A DNA stretch of 64,000 nt from Nocardia brasiliensis NBRC 14402 (GCF_000308475.2 NZ_BAFT02000034.1:61770-125769); one strand, 5' to 3'; counted from the first letter of the stretch, positions 25,456-34,300 are shown. Made by a program: numbers and translations. Notes: generated by a model from the letters alone, not told the origin.

Positions 25456-26661
25456 ATGAAGCGAAGTACCTCAGGCCGTTCGTCGCTCGCGGCGGTGGTG
25501 ATGCTGGGTGTTTCGGTGCTCGTGCTCGGCGTCGGAGGTGTCGGCGCGAACGCCGAACCCACAGCGCAACCGACCGAACAAGAGCTGGCCGATTACATCG
25601 CGGCGGGCCGCAAGGCCGCGCCGGTCGCGGACTCGGGCAGTTCGTCCGGTTCCGCGTGCAACTCCGGCAGCGGCGCGGGATCGGGCAACGGCTCCGGCAA
25701 CTGCTACGGCGGATCGGGGAGCAGTTCGGGGCTCTCGGGTGGATACGCCAGTGACACAGTCGGTTACGGGCCGCCGATGACCTCCTGGCTGGCGGCCTTC
25801 GGCTACGGCCTGGCCAATCCCGACGCCGCGCCGCCCGGCGCCAACGACTGGAACTGCAAGCCCACCGCCGCGCATCCGCGACCGGTCGTGCTGCTGCACG
25901 GCACCTGGATGAACGCCTACAACGGCTACGCGTACATGGGCCAGCCGATCAAGGACGCGGGTTTCTGTACCTTCACGTTCAACTACGGCCGCTCCAGTGT
26001 GATCCAGGGCGGCGGGCTCGGCGCGGTGCTGCCCGGCGTGATGGGCACCGGCTACATCCAGGATTCCGCCAAGCAGCTCGCCGTCTTCGTCGACCGGGTG
26101 CTCGCGGCCACCGGCACCGACGAGGTCGACATTGTGGCGCATTCGCAGGGCGGCTCGATGGCGAACTGGTACACCAAGTTCGAGGGCGGGGCCGAGAAGA
26201 CGAAGAATCTGATCACCTACGGCGCCACCCACCACGGCACCTCGCTCGACGGCATCGGCGCGCTCGGCCGGGCGATCAACAACCTCGGCATCGATATCCT
26301 CGGCTTCATCGAGATCTTCGTGGGGCACGCGGGTATCCAGCAGACGATCGGCTCGGACTTCGTCAACCAGCTCAATGCCAACGGCGACACCGTGCCCGGC
26401 GTCGACTACACGATCGTCGGCACCCGCTACGACGAGGTCACCAACCCGTACCCGCTGACCTTCCTGCAGCCCGGCCCGGGCGCCACGGTGCAGAACATCA
26501 CCCTGCAGGACGGCTGCGAACAGGACCTTTCGGACCATCTGACGATGATGTATTCGCCGCGCTCCCTGTCCATCGCGCTGCGCGCGCTCGACCCGGTCGG
26601 TCATCCGAACCTGGAGTGCACATTCAACCCGTGGGTGGTCGGCGGCGGCGGATCGCTGTAG
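25456..26661 (+). CDS. secreted lipase (class 2 type) with Ser/Gly/Cys-rich linker
   Basis: Protein of 401 residues: signal peptide (SLAAVVMLGVSVLVLGVGGVGANA), short helix, a low-complexity Ser/Gly/Asn segment at about 58-96 with Cys68 and Cys83, then an alpha/beta hydrolase. Core motifs are RPVVLLHGTWMNAYNGYAY, Ser230 in AHSQGGSMANWYTKF, GATHHGTSLDGIG and a C-terminal LSDHLTMMYSPR with the His. It resembles actinobacterial class 2 lipases. ATG 25456 follows AGGAAGG by six bases. An ATG at 25451 in another frame makes a two-codon frame whose stop overlaps the true start. It is a tandem paralog of the next lipase. Confidence 0.92.
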   Translation: MKRSTSGRSSLAAVVMLGVSVLVLGVGGVGANAEPTAQPTEQELADYIAAGRKAAPVADSGSSSGSACNSGSGAGSGNGSGNCYGGSGSSSGLSGGYASDTVGYGPPMTSWLAAFGYGLANPDAAPPGANDWNCKPTAAHPRPVVLLHGTWMNAYNGYAYMGQPIKDAGFCTFTFNYGRSSVIQGGGLGAVLPGVMGTGYIQDSAKQLAVFVDRVLAATGTDEVDIVAHSQGGSMANWYTKFEGGAEKTKNLITYGATHHGTSLDGIGALGRAINNLGIDILGFIEIFVGHAGIQQTIGSDFVNQLNANGDTVPGVDYTIVGTRYDEVTNPYPLTFLQPGPGATVQNITLQDGCEQDLSDHLTMMYSPRSLSIALRALDPVGHPNLECTFNPWVVGGGGSL

Positions 26662-26674
26662 CAACGCACGGGTG

Positions 26675-26712
26675 ACAGACCGAGCGGCGATCGCACGCGC
26701 CGCTCGGTCTGT
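26675..26712 (+). terminator. strong stem-loop terminator after lipase gene
   Basis: ACAGACCGAGCGGCG at 26675-26689 pairs perfectly with 26698-26712 across an 8-base loop. It begins 13 bases after the lipase stop and precedes the paralogous lipase gene, separating their transcription. Confidence 0.85.
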
Positions 26713-26917
26713 ACTCGTTGTAGGGGCAACTGAACGAGATTCACCGGCCATTGGCCGAGCTGTCGCATCGCCTCCATCGAGCGCTGTTTTGCTCGAAGTC
26801 GCGCCGATCCGGTGCGGGCAGGTCCGGGACCACGTGCAGGGGATCCGGGCCCGCCCGCACCGGATCGTGTTGTTGTGCGGCAATTCTCGGCAGGGTGTGC
26901 GAAGCGGAAGGCGTGTG

Positions 26918-28039
26918 ATGAGACGAAGGTCAGCCGATCGGTGGCCGATCACCGCGGTGTTGGTCGGTGTCGCGATGCTCGTGCTCGGGGTGGCGGCCCC
27001 GGCCGCGAGCGCCGCACCGCCCGATCCGTCGGTGGCGGCGCGGCTCGCCGAGCTGATCGGTGTGCGCGGCCAGCCTGCGCCGATCGCCGCGTCCGACAGC
27101 ATTTCCGGCCTGTCCGGTGGATTCGCCAGTGACACCGTCGGTTCCGGTCCGCCGCAACGCGCGTTCCTGGCGGCTTTCGGCTACGGCCTGTTTCATCCGG
27201 ACGCGGCGCCGCCGGGCAGCAACGACTGGAACTGCCGGCCGACCGCGGCGCATCCGCGTCCGGTCGTGCTGCTGCACGGCACCTGGATGAACGCGTACAA
27301 CAGCTTCGCCTACCTGAGCAGGCCGCTACAGGACGCGGGCTTGTGCACCTTCGCTTTCAACTACGGCCGTTCCGGACCGATCCAGGGCGGGGGCGTGCCG
27401 CCGCTACTGCCCGGCGTGATGGGCACCGGTGACATCGCGGATTCGGCCCGGCAGCTGGCCGGATTCGTGGATCGGGTGCGCGCGACCACCGGCGCGGCGC
27501 AGGTCGACCTCGTCGGCTACTCGCAGGGCGCGGCCATGGCGAACTGGTACACCAGATTCGACAATGGCGCGGACAAAGTGGGGCATCTCGTCAGCCTCGG
27601 CGGCACCCACCACGGGACCACCCTCGACGGCATCGGCCTGCTCGGCCGCATGATCAACAATATCGGCCTGAACGTGATCGGTGCGGCCGGTGTCGTGGTG
27701 GGCGACGCGGCGATCCAGCAGACGGTCGGTTCGGACTTCGTCGCACGGCTGAACGCCGACGGCGACACGGTGCCCGGCATCGACTACACCGTGGTCGGCA
27801 CCCGCTACGACGAGATCGTCACGCCGTATCAGTCGACCTTCCTGCGCCCGGTCGCGGGCGCGTCGGTCGCGAACATCACCCTGCAGGACGGCTGCGAGCA
27901 GGATCTCTCCGATCATCAGACGCTCATGTACTCGCCGCGCGCGCTCTCGATCGTGTTGCGCGCGCTCGATCCGGCCGGGCACCCCGATCTCGTCTGCACC
28001 TTCAACCCGTGGTTGATCGGCGGTGGCGGCGGCCTCTGA
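26918..28039 (+). CDS. secreted lipase (class 2 type)
   Basis: Protein of 373 residues, paralogous to the previous gene along the whole catalytic domain, including the shared FNPW-x-x-GGGG C-terminus. The signal peptide (WPITAVLVGVAMLVLGVAAPAASA) follows an Arg-rich start. The nucleophile is Ser202 in GYSQGAAMANWYTRF, GGTHHGTTLDGIG is conserved, and the His lies in LSDHQTLMYSPR. The Ser/Gly/Cys-rich linker of the upstream paralog is absent. ATG 26918 follows GGAAGG; the preceding 246 open bases are the intergenic terminator region. Probably a recent tandem duplication. Confidence 0.92.
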   Translation: MRRRSADRWPITAVLVGVAMLVLGVAAPAASAAPPDPSVAARLAELIGVRGQPAPIAASDSISGLSGGFASDTVGSGPPQRAFLAAFGYGLFHPDAAPPGSNDWNCRPTAAHPRPVVLLHGTWMNAYNSFAYLSRPLQDAGLCTFAFNYGRSGPIQGGGVPPLLPGVMGTGDIADSARQLAGFVDRVRATTGAAQVDLVGYSQGAAMANWYTRFDNGADKVGHLVSLGGTHHGTTLDGIGLLGRMINNIGLNVIGAAGVVVGDAAIQQTVGSDFVARLNADGDTVPGIDYTVVGTRYDEIVTPYQSTFLRPVAGASVANITLQDGCEQDLSDHQTLMYSPRALSIVLRALDPAGHPDLVCTFNPWLIGGGGGL

Positions 28040-28110
28040 CCCCACCCGCCGGGGGATCGCTTCTCCGAGCACAGGACTCCGGTCCGCCGCTCACGAAGGA
28101 GAAGCACGTC

Positions 28111-29547
28111 ATGACCGCACCACTGTCGCTCGTCCCGGACGGTCCGCCCGGATTCGGCGGGGCACTGGCGACTTTTCACCGCACGGTCCGCCACGTGCGG
28201 GCCTACCCGGCGCATCTGGCCCGCCACGGCGTCGACCCCGAAACGATCAGCACGCCAGCGGATTTCGCCGAGCTGCCGGTGGTCACCAAGGACAACTACC
28301 TGAAGGCGCACACGCTTGCGGAGCTGATGCCGCACGGTGACATCAGCGAGGCGGGTACCTGGTCGAGTAGTTCGGGCTCCACCGGGAAGCCGACCTACTG
28401 GCCGCGGGAGCTGCTGTCGCTGCAACACAGCCGCGAGTACTACGACCGCATCCTGCGCGCGTTTGACGCCCCGGGGCGGACGACGTTGCTGGTCAATGCT
28501 TTCGCGATGGGCACGTGGATCGGCGGCACCTATACCCACCACGGCGTGCTCGAAGCGCGCCGCCGGGGTCACCGGGTCTCGGTGGCCACCCCCGGCATCG
28601 ATGTGGACGCGGTGCTCGCCACCATGGCCGATCTCGGCCCGCACTACGACCAGGTGGTGCTCGCCGCGTACCCGCCGTTCGCTCAGGACGTGCTGGACCA
28701 CGCGCCGCCCGAGGTGCGCGCGCTGAAGCCCGCGCTGCTGCTGGCGGGGGAGAACATCACCGAAGCGTGGCGCGACCACGTGCTCGCCCGCACGGGGCAG
28801 CCGGATCGGCCGGAGCGCACCTGTGCGATCTACGGCACCGCCGACGCGGGGGTGATGGGACACGAGACACCGACCACCATCGCCATCCGGCGGCTCGCCC
28901 GCACCGATGCCCGTTTGCGCGCGGCGCTTTTCGGCGGCGACGATCCCGCGTTGCCCACCTTCGTCGAGTACGACCCGCACCTGCGCTACACCGAAACCGA
29001 TGCGCAGGGCCGGTTCCTGTTCACCGTCGACGGCGCCCTGCCGCTGGTGCGGTATCGGATCAACGACGAAGGGTCGATCCTGACGCCGTGGCAGGTCGCC
29101 GCGGCGCTGCGCCGCTGCGGGCACCGGATTCCGGTGCGCACCAACACGATCGGTGCGGGTTTTCTCGCACTGCACCGGCGCCGGGACGTCGCCGCGAGCT
29201 TCTATGCCGTGAAGCTGTACCCGGAAAACCTCCGTGCGGCACTGGAAAAGCCTGAGGTCGCCGCGCAGGTGACCGGAAAGTTCGTGCTGGCCACCGTGAC
29301 CGGCGCCGCCTTCGAACAGACGCTGACCCTGCGGGTCGAGTTGCGGGCGGCGGCCGAAGCCGGTGCCGATTTCACCGCCCGGCTACGGCAACTCGTCACC
29401 GCCGAACTGGAGCGCAGCAACAGCGAATACCGCAGGCTGCGTGCCGTTCTCGGGGCGGCCGCCGACCCCGTGCTCACCCTCGAGCCCTTCGGCGGCACCG
29501 CCTTCCGGTACACCGCCAAGCACAAGTACCTGGAGCAGAACCGATGA
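28111..29547 (+). CDS. PaaK-like adenylate-forming enzyme
   Basis: Protein of 478 residues related to phenylacetate-CoA ligases and other PaaK/LuxE-type adenylating enzymes. Visible are DFAELPVVTKDNYL, the phosphate-binding WSSSSGSTGKPTYW, the AMP-site segment CAIYGTADAGVMG, the ETDAQGRFLFT/LPLVRYRINDEG hinge region and a C-terminal lysine in AKHKYLEQNR. It should activate a carboxylic acid with ATP; the acyl acceptor could be CoA or another carrier. ATG 28111 has AAGGAG upstream. Its stop overlaps the ATG of the ThiF/E1-like gene, so the two activating enzymes are made together. Confidence 0.88.
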   Translation: MTAPLSLVPDGPPGFGGALATFHRTVRHVRAYPAHLARHGVDPETISTPADFAELPVVTKDNYLKAHTLAELMPHGDISEAGTWSSSSGSTGKPTYWPRELLSLQHSREYYDRILRAFDAPGRTTLLVNAFAMGTWIGGTYTHHGVLEARRRGHRVSVATPGIDVDAVLATMADLGPHYDQVVLAAYPPFAQDVLDHAPPEVRALKPALLLAGENITEAWRDHVLARTGQPDRPERTCAIYGTADAGVMGHETPTTIAIRRLARTDARLRAALFGGDDPALPTFVEYDPHLRYTETDAQGRFLFTVDGALPLVRYRINDEGSILTPWQVAAALRRCGHRIPVRTNTIGAGFLALHRRRDVAASFYAVKLYPENLRAALEKPEVAAQVTGKFVLATVTGAAFEQTLTLRVELRAAAEAGADFTARLRQLVTAELERSNSEYRRLRAVLGAAADPVLTLEPFGGTAFRYTAKHKYLEQNR

Positions 29548-30626
29548 TCGAGATTCTGGACCCCTTCGCCGATACCGCGCGGATCGCGCATCTGCTGCGG
29601 CCCGCCGCGCGCTACCATCTGGTGGACGCGCACGCGGCGGCCGCGGCCGAGCTCGCCGCGATCGACCCCGCCGCGGCGGCGCTCACCTCCCGGTTCGTCG
29701 TCTATCCGTGGCGGCGCACGATCGTGCGCCTGCCCGAGGCGGAGGCGTTCTGGCGGCTGCGTACCGCGCGTAATCGGTATCTGCTCGACGAACCCGAGCA
29801 GCGCGCCTGGTCGGCCGCGCTGGTCGGCGTCGCAGGCCTGAGCGTCGGCTGGTCGGCCCTGTCGGTCTGTGCGCTGACCGGTGCGCGGCGCTTCCGGCTG
29901 GCCGAGCACGATCGGCTGTCGCTCACCAACCTGAACCGGCTGCCCGCCTCGGTGTGCGATCTCGGGGTGCCGAAGCTGACCATCGCGCACCGACGGGTGC
30001 TCGAAATCGATCCGTACAGTGAGGTTTCCGCTTTTCCGGACGGGTACACCCCGGCGGCGGCCGCGCAATTCCTCGGTACCGCGCCGGGCGCGGAACCGCT
30101 CACCGTGCTGGTGGAGGAGATGGACGATCTCCCGGCGAAGATCGATATCCGCCGCCGCGCCCGGGCCGCGGGCATCCCGGTCGTCATGGCCACCGACAAC
30201 GGGGACAACGCGATCCTCGACGTCGAGCGATTCGATCTGGATCCGCGGTACCCGATCTTCCACGGCCGGGTCGGCGACCTCGATGATCTCACCGCTGCCG
30301 AACTCACGGACCCGGCCACTCGGGCGCGGGTGGCGCAGCGCATCGTGGGCACCGAACTCACGCCGCGCACCCGCTTCTCGCTCACCGAGGTGGGCCGGTC
30401 GCTGCACTCCTGGCCGCAGCTCGGCACGGCCGCGACGGTGGCGGGCGCGGCGGCCGCGTACGCCGCCCGACTGGTGGCCACGGGGCATCCGCTACCGTCC
30501 GGGCGCTACCGGATCGACCTCGATCGGGCGTTGCTCGGGAGCGCCGCCGAAGTGGCCGAGAGCTGGAACGAGCTGAGCGAGACCGCGTTCCGGGCCGCGA
30601 TGGCGTCTGGAGGAGAGCGGCCGTGA
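29544..30626 (+). CDS. ThiF/E1-like adenylyltransferase, stand-alone Rv1355c-type
   Basis: Protein of 360 residues. After an N-terminal helical region it has ThiF/E1 core elements: EAFWRLRTARNRYLL, a Rossmann nucleotide loop VGVAGLSVGWSA, acidic LAEHDRLSLTNLNRLPASV with the conserved N-x-N-R, the Lys in GVPKLTIAHRRVLEIDPY, and VLVEEMDDLPAKI. The pattern closely resembles the N-terminal half of Rv1355c (annotated MoeY), but the C-terminal nitroreductase domain of that family is absent. No zinc CxxC pairs are present. Such enzymes adenylate the C-terminus of a ubiquitin-like or peptide substrate; no beta-grasp partner is encoded adjacent. Translationally coupled (ATGA) to the PaaK-like gene. 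Confidence 0.85.
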   Translation: MIEILDPFADTARIAHLLRPAARYHLVDAHAAAAAELAAIDPAAAALTSRFVVYPWRRTIVRLPEAEAFWRLRTARNRYLLDEPEQRAWSAALVGVAGLSVGWSALSVCALTGARRFRLAEHDRLSLTNLNRLPASVCDLGVPKLTIAHRRVLEIDPYSEVSAFPDGYTPAAAAQFLGTAPGAEPLTVLVEEMDDLPAKIDIRRRARAAGIPVVMATDNGDNAILDVERFDLDPRYPIFHGRVGDLDDLTAAELTDPATRARVAQRIVGTELTPRTRFSLTEVGRSLHSWPQLGTAATVAGAAAAYAARLVATGHPLPSGRYRIDLDRALLGSAAEVAESWNELSETAFRAAMASGGERP

Positions 30627-30646
30627 CCGAGTCGCGTTGTGTGCGT

Positions 30647-31108
30647 TCAGCCTTCGGAATCGACCGGCGGCATCGTGCCGGTGTGCCCGTGAATCCAGAT
30701 GGGCGTGATGGTGTGCCGGATGAACCGCCACCCGCGCTTGCCGCGCTCGGCTCGAAAGATGTACCGGCTGCCCAGCATTCGGTGCTCGCCGGGCCGCTCG
30801 CCCACGGGCACGAACACCGCGAGCACGTCGGCGGTCACCGTCGCCGCGGCGCCGTCCGCGGCGATCACCAGTCCGGAGACGAAATGCTGGGTGGCCGCGT
30901 ATATCTCGTGGTTGCTCCGGGCGAGCTCGATGATCGCGGCGGCGCCGCTCGACCGGCCCGCGGGCGTCTCGAGCGTCGCGTCGGCGGTGTACACCTCGGC
31001 CAGACCGTCGAAGTTCCTGGTGTCCAGGCACTGGGTGACCGCCGTGACGAGATCGTGCAGGTCCGCGCGGTCGAGCAGGTCCTCGATACGCCGGGCATTC
31101 GACGTCAT
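30647..31108 (-). CDS. SnoaL-like / NTF2-fold protein
   Basis: Protein of 153 residues with the cone-shaped NTF2/SnoaL fold: DLHDLVTAVTQCLDTRNFDGLAEVYTADATLETPAGRSSG, ATQHFVSGLVIAADG, RMLGSRYIFRAERGKRGWRFIRHTI. Members are cyclases, isomerases, dehydratases or ligand-binding proteins. It faces the ThiF-like gene tail to tail with 20 bases between. It may act on a product of that operon, but no direct evidence exists. Confidence 0.88.
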   Translation of the reverse strand: MTSNARRIEDLLDRADLHDLVTAVTQCLDTRNFDGLAEVYTADATLETPAGRSSGAAAIIELARSNHEIYAATQHFVSGLVIAADGAAATVTADVLAVFVPVGERPGEHRMLGSRYIFRAERGKRGWRFIRHTITPIWIHGHTGTMPPVDSEG

Positions 31109-31182
31109 GTCGACAAACTAGTGCAGTCCGGGCGGTCGCGTCGAGGCAATTGTCCGCAACGGTCGCATCGGGGAGTGCGGGG

Positions 31183-32553
31183 ATGAACGCGCTGCGACGC
31201 GCGGTGATCACGGCCTGCGCGCTCACCCGGACCACGGAGCTGCTGGCCGGGGCCACGGGCGCGCGCTGGTTCCTGCCCGAGGTGCTGGTCCCGCGGTTCG
31301 CGGCGCTGGGCGGTCTCGACGCGACGGTGTTCGCCGCGCAGCTCGCGGCGGTCCGGTCCTTCGACGACGGGCGGTGGACCGCGTACTGGCAGCGGTTGGC
31401 GGACGAGCGGCTCGCGGCGGCGTATCGAGGTCTGACGACGGTCGCAGCCGGGCAGGGGGAGCGGCTGCCGGAAGCGCACCTGCTGTTCGGGCACGGTGCC
31501 GCGTGGAGCGCCGAGCAGCTCGGCAGGCTGCTGGGGCCGGCCGCGGAGTTCGTCGGTGATCGCGGGCCCGTGCCGCGGTGCGACGCGACCGCCGGGGCGC
31601 CGCGTGCGGCCGAGCCGATCCATGCGGCGCGAATCATTGTGTTGGACAGCCTGTTGCAGGCCATCGCCTACCAGATCGTCGCCGCTTGGCCCGGCGCGAC
31701 GCCGGCGCGGCTGCGAGCGTATCGGCGGGCACGGTTGCTTTCCGAACTATTGCTCACGGCGCTGGCGCCCGCGCTGGGGCTGGACGTCGCCGTGGTCGAG
31801 ATATCGGCCGGGCACGAAATCGTCCGTGCCGTCACCATTTTCCCGCGCGGCACGCAGCGCTGCCCGGTGTTGCTCGTGACGAACGGGCTGGACGGTACCG
31901 TGGCGGAGCTGGCACTCCCGCTGCTGAAATATCGGCACACCGGGATCGGGTTGCTGATCATGGAGCTGCCGGGCAGTTACACCGCTGCGCGGCCGGATCC
32001 GGTGGCGGCGCCCGGGGTCTACCGCGCGGTGCTCGACTATCTGAGCGGGCACCGTCGCGTGGCCGCGGACCGAATCGCCATGTTCGGCATGAGTTTCGGC
32101 GGTTACTGGGCGGCGCGGACGGCCGCGGTCGACGCGAGGGTGCGGTGCGTGGTGTGCTGCGGTGCGCCCGCGCACCGCGCGTTCGGCCCGGCCGGCGCGT
32201 TCGGAGTGCCGGAACCAGTGCTGCGCGCCATGGGCGTCGCGCTCGGCGCGCAGACCCTGCGCCGGATCGGGGCCGAGCTCGCCACACTGTCGCTGCGCCG
32301 ATGGTATGCCGACATCGGGATACCGATGCTGGTCATCGGCGGTGACTGCGACCAGGTGGTCGACACCCGGGACGCGCGGGAACTCGCGGCCGCGGTGCCG
32401 AGCGCTGCCTTGCGGCTGTATCCGGGGGACGACCACTGTGCCCCAGCGCATTTCGTGGAGTGGCTGGACACGGCCCTGCGCTGGCTGACCGTCCACCTCG
32501 GGTCGGGACAGCCCGCTATCGGCTCCGAAGTCCGTTCAGCACCAGCGTGCTGA
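31183..32553 (+). CDS. cytosolic alpha/beta hydrolase (FrsA/DUF1100-like)
   Basis: Protein of 456 residues without signal peptide. A helical N-terminal region of roughly 200 residues precedes an alpha/beta hydrolase domain with VLLVTNGLDGTVAEL, GIGLLIMELPGSY, nucleophile Ser304 in GMSFGGYWAART, acid in IGGDCDQVVDTRD and His in GDDHCAP. Architecture resembles FrsA-like esterases and acyl-peptide-type hydrolases. GTG/ATG choice: ATG 31183 follows GGGAG. Its 3' end overlaps the convergent TetR gene by 38 bases. Confidence 0.85.
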   Translation: MNALRRAVITACALTRTTELLAGATGARWFLPEVLVPRFAALGGLDATVFAAQLAAVRSFDDGRWTAYWQRLADERLAAAYRGLTTVAAGQGERLPEAHLLFGHGAAWSAEQLGRLLGPAAEFVGDRGPVPRCDATAGAPRAAEPIHAARIIVLDSLLQAIAYQIVAAWPGATPARLRAYRRARLLSELLLTALAPALGLDVAVVEISAGHEIVRAVTIFPRGTQRCPVLLVTNGLDGTVAELALPLLKYRHTGIGLLIMELPGSYTAARPDPVAAPGVYRAVLDYLSGHRRVAADRIAMFGMSFGGYWAARTAAVDARVRCVVCCGAPAHRAFGPAGAFGVPEPVLRAMGVALGAQTLRRIGAELATLSLRRWYADIGIPMLVIGGDCDQVVDTRDARELAAAVPSAALRLYPGDDHCAPAHFVEWLDTALRWLTVHLGSGQPAIGSEVRSAPAC

Positions 32554-33880
32554 CGAATTCGGCGTTCGCGTCGGGGTCGACGGACCGGCGGGTGAAACAG
32601 CGCAGCAGCAGGGTGTTGGTGAGGAGCGCGGCGAGTTCCTGCGGGGACTGATCGTCGGCGAACACGCCCGCGCCCTGGGCCTCGGTGAGGATCGGGACGA
32701 GGAGGCCGGGGAAGTCGAGTTCGCGCCGGATCGAGATCAATCCGTCCTCCTCGGCGTAAGTGTCGTGCGCGACCGCGGCCATCAGCGCGTCCATGAACGC
32801 GCGCTCGCTGGCGACCAGGCGGGCACACCGGACGAAGTGGCGGTGCACGATCGCCACCGCGTCGTAGCCGATCGCCGCGTCGTCGGCGATATCGAGTTGC
32901 AGCGAGGCGTACGCGGGTTTCAGCGCGTCCAGGATGAGCTGGGTCTTGGTCGGGAAGATCCGTTTGGCCTTGTCCAGCGGGACCCGCGCCTCGGTCGCGA
33001 TCGCCTCGATACCGGTCATGAAATAGCCGCGTTTGGTGAATTCCGTCCGGGCGGCGCTCAGCAACGCCGCGCGCGGTTCACTCGGCAGGGCGGTCGGCAG
33101 GGCGGGCGCGGCGGCCAGCGCGGTGAGCGCGTCCTCGATGTGCTCGTGCCGCTGCTCGGTGTCCACCGCGACGTTCAGCACGCCGAGCACCGCCGCGGCG
33201 ACGAGTTCGGCAGGTACCGCCGCCGGCTCGACCCGACGCCGCAGGAGAAAGCCCTCCAGCAGCGCGGACAACACCACGCAGAAGCTCTCCTTGGTGAGCG
33301 GTTTACGCAGTGTCGCACCGGATTTGGCGAACAACACCTCGAAGATCGCCAGGATCAACTGATCGGTGTGCCGGTAGGTCGCCTGCAGGCCGCCACGCGG
33401 TGCGGTCGGCGCGAGCGCGTGCGCGAGCAGCCTGGTGGTCGCACTCCGGTCCGAACACGCGGCGTCGAAATGGGTGATCACCAGTTCGCGGACCGCGCGG
33501 ATGCGGTCGCCGTCCGCGGCGTCGAGCGCCTGCCGCGCGCACTCGCAGACGTTGGCCGTGCGGACCCTGGCGTCATCGATCAACTGGTCGAGCACCCGGA
33601 CCAGGAACCGGGATTTGGTGGCGAACTTGCGGTAGAAAGTGGCGTTCGAGGAGTTCGCCCGGTCGATCACCTCCTCGATGCGCAGGCCGCCGTCCAATAG
33701 CTTTGCGGGCTGCTCGAGCAGCACCTGCAAGCCGGCTTGGACGAGTTCGGTGGCCGCACGGTCATCGACGGGAATGAGTTTGCTCCTGACTGGCTGTTCC
33801 GCTGGCGCGAGACGCGGAGGTGTCAGTGGGTTGATCCGGACACACCGGCGAACCGTTACGGCATATCTGAGAGTGATCAC
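32516..33880 (-). CDS. large TetR-family regulator with two TetR-like halves
   Basis: Up to 454 residues with two TetR-type repeats. The N-terminal HTH is LRIEEVIDRANSSNATFYRKFATKSRFLVRVLDQL. A second HTH-like region about residue 250-300 reads RAALLSAARTEFTKRGYFMTGIEAIATEARVPLDKAKRIFPTK. The start is uncertain. The first in-frame GTG (33880) lies inside a perfect palindrome that is probably an operator, and AGGAG at 33783-33787 precedes an ATT codon at 33775 that would give 419 residues. Double-TetR proteins occur in actinomycetes and probably act as intramolecular pseudo-dimers. Overlaps the convergent hydrolase gene at the 3' end. Confidence 0.85.
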   Translation of the reverse strand: MITLRYAVTVRRCVRINPLTPPRLAPAEQPVRSKLIPVDDRAATELVQAGLQVLLEQPAKLLDGGLRIEEVIDRANSSNATFYRKFATKSRFLVRVLDQLIDDARVRTANVCECARQALDAADGDRIRAVRELVITHFDAACSDRSATTRLLAHALAPTAPRGGLQATYRHTDQLILAIFEVLFAKSGATLRKPLTKESFCVVLSALLEGFLLRRRVEPAAVPAELVAAAVLGVLNVAVDTEQRHEHIEDALTALAAAPALPTALPSEPRAALLSAARTEFTKRGYFMTGIEAIATEARVPLDKAKRIFPTKTQLILDALKPAYASLQLDIADDAAIGYDAVAIVHRHFVRCARLVASERAFMDALMAAVAHDTYAEEDGLISIRRELDFPGLLVPILTEAQGAGVFADDQSPQELAALLTNTLLLRCFTRRSVDPDANAEFVSTLVLNGLRSR

Positions 33881-33884
33881 TCTC
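33869..33884. promoter_or_regulatory. 16-base perfect palindrome, predicted TetR operator
   Basis: GAGAGTGA joined directly to TCACTCTC forms a perfect dyad between the divergent TetR and LuxR-type genes. Location and symmetry fit an operator controlling one or both genes. Confidence 0.6.
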
Positions 33885-34009
33885 GAGTGACGGCGATCGG
33901 TCCGCGCGCTGGCAGTGACGTGCGGATCATTGCGCGGTTACATAGGCGGTGTCCCCTTGGATTCGTTGTGTACCGGGGTATTTCGGATAGTGAAGCGAAG
34001 GAACGAGCG

Positions 34010-34288
34010 ATGCGTACCGTGGCCGGAAACGAGAACGAACCGCAGCGTGCCGCGGCCGAGACCACCCCGTTGCTGAGTAGTCGCGAAACCCAGGTGCTGC
34101 TCGCGTGGTTCCACGCGGACTCCAAGAATGTCGTTGCGGCGCAACTGTTCATCGCGCTCGGCACGGTGAACACACACCTGTCCCGGATCAGGGAGAAGTA
34201 CGCGGCGGCGGGCCGGCCCGCGCCCACCAAAGCGTCGCTGGTGGCGCGTGCCCTGCAGGACGGCCTCATCGGTATCGATGATCTGTGA
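34010..34288 (+). CDS. small LuxR-type helix-turn-helix protein
   Basis: Protein of 92 residues consisting mainly of a LuxR/GerE HTH: LSSRETQVLLAWFHADSKNVVAAQLFIALGTVNTHLSRIREKYAAAGR. No receiver or ligand domain is present. ATG 34010 has GAAGGA upstream. Stand-alone GerE-type proteins often regulate as partners of two-component or orphan pathways. It lies next to the TerD-FtsK cluster on the other strand and may regulate it; this is positional inference. Confidence 0.85.
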   Translation: MRTVAGNENEPQRAAAETTPLLSSRETQVLLAWFHADSKNVVAAQLFIALGTVNTHLSRIREKYAAAGRPAPTKASLVARALQDGLIGIDDL

Positions 34289-34300
34289 GCACCCCGACTT

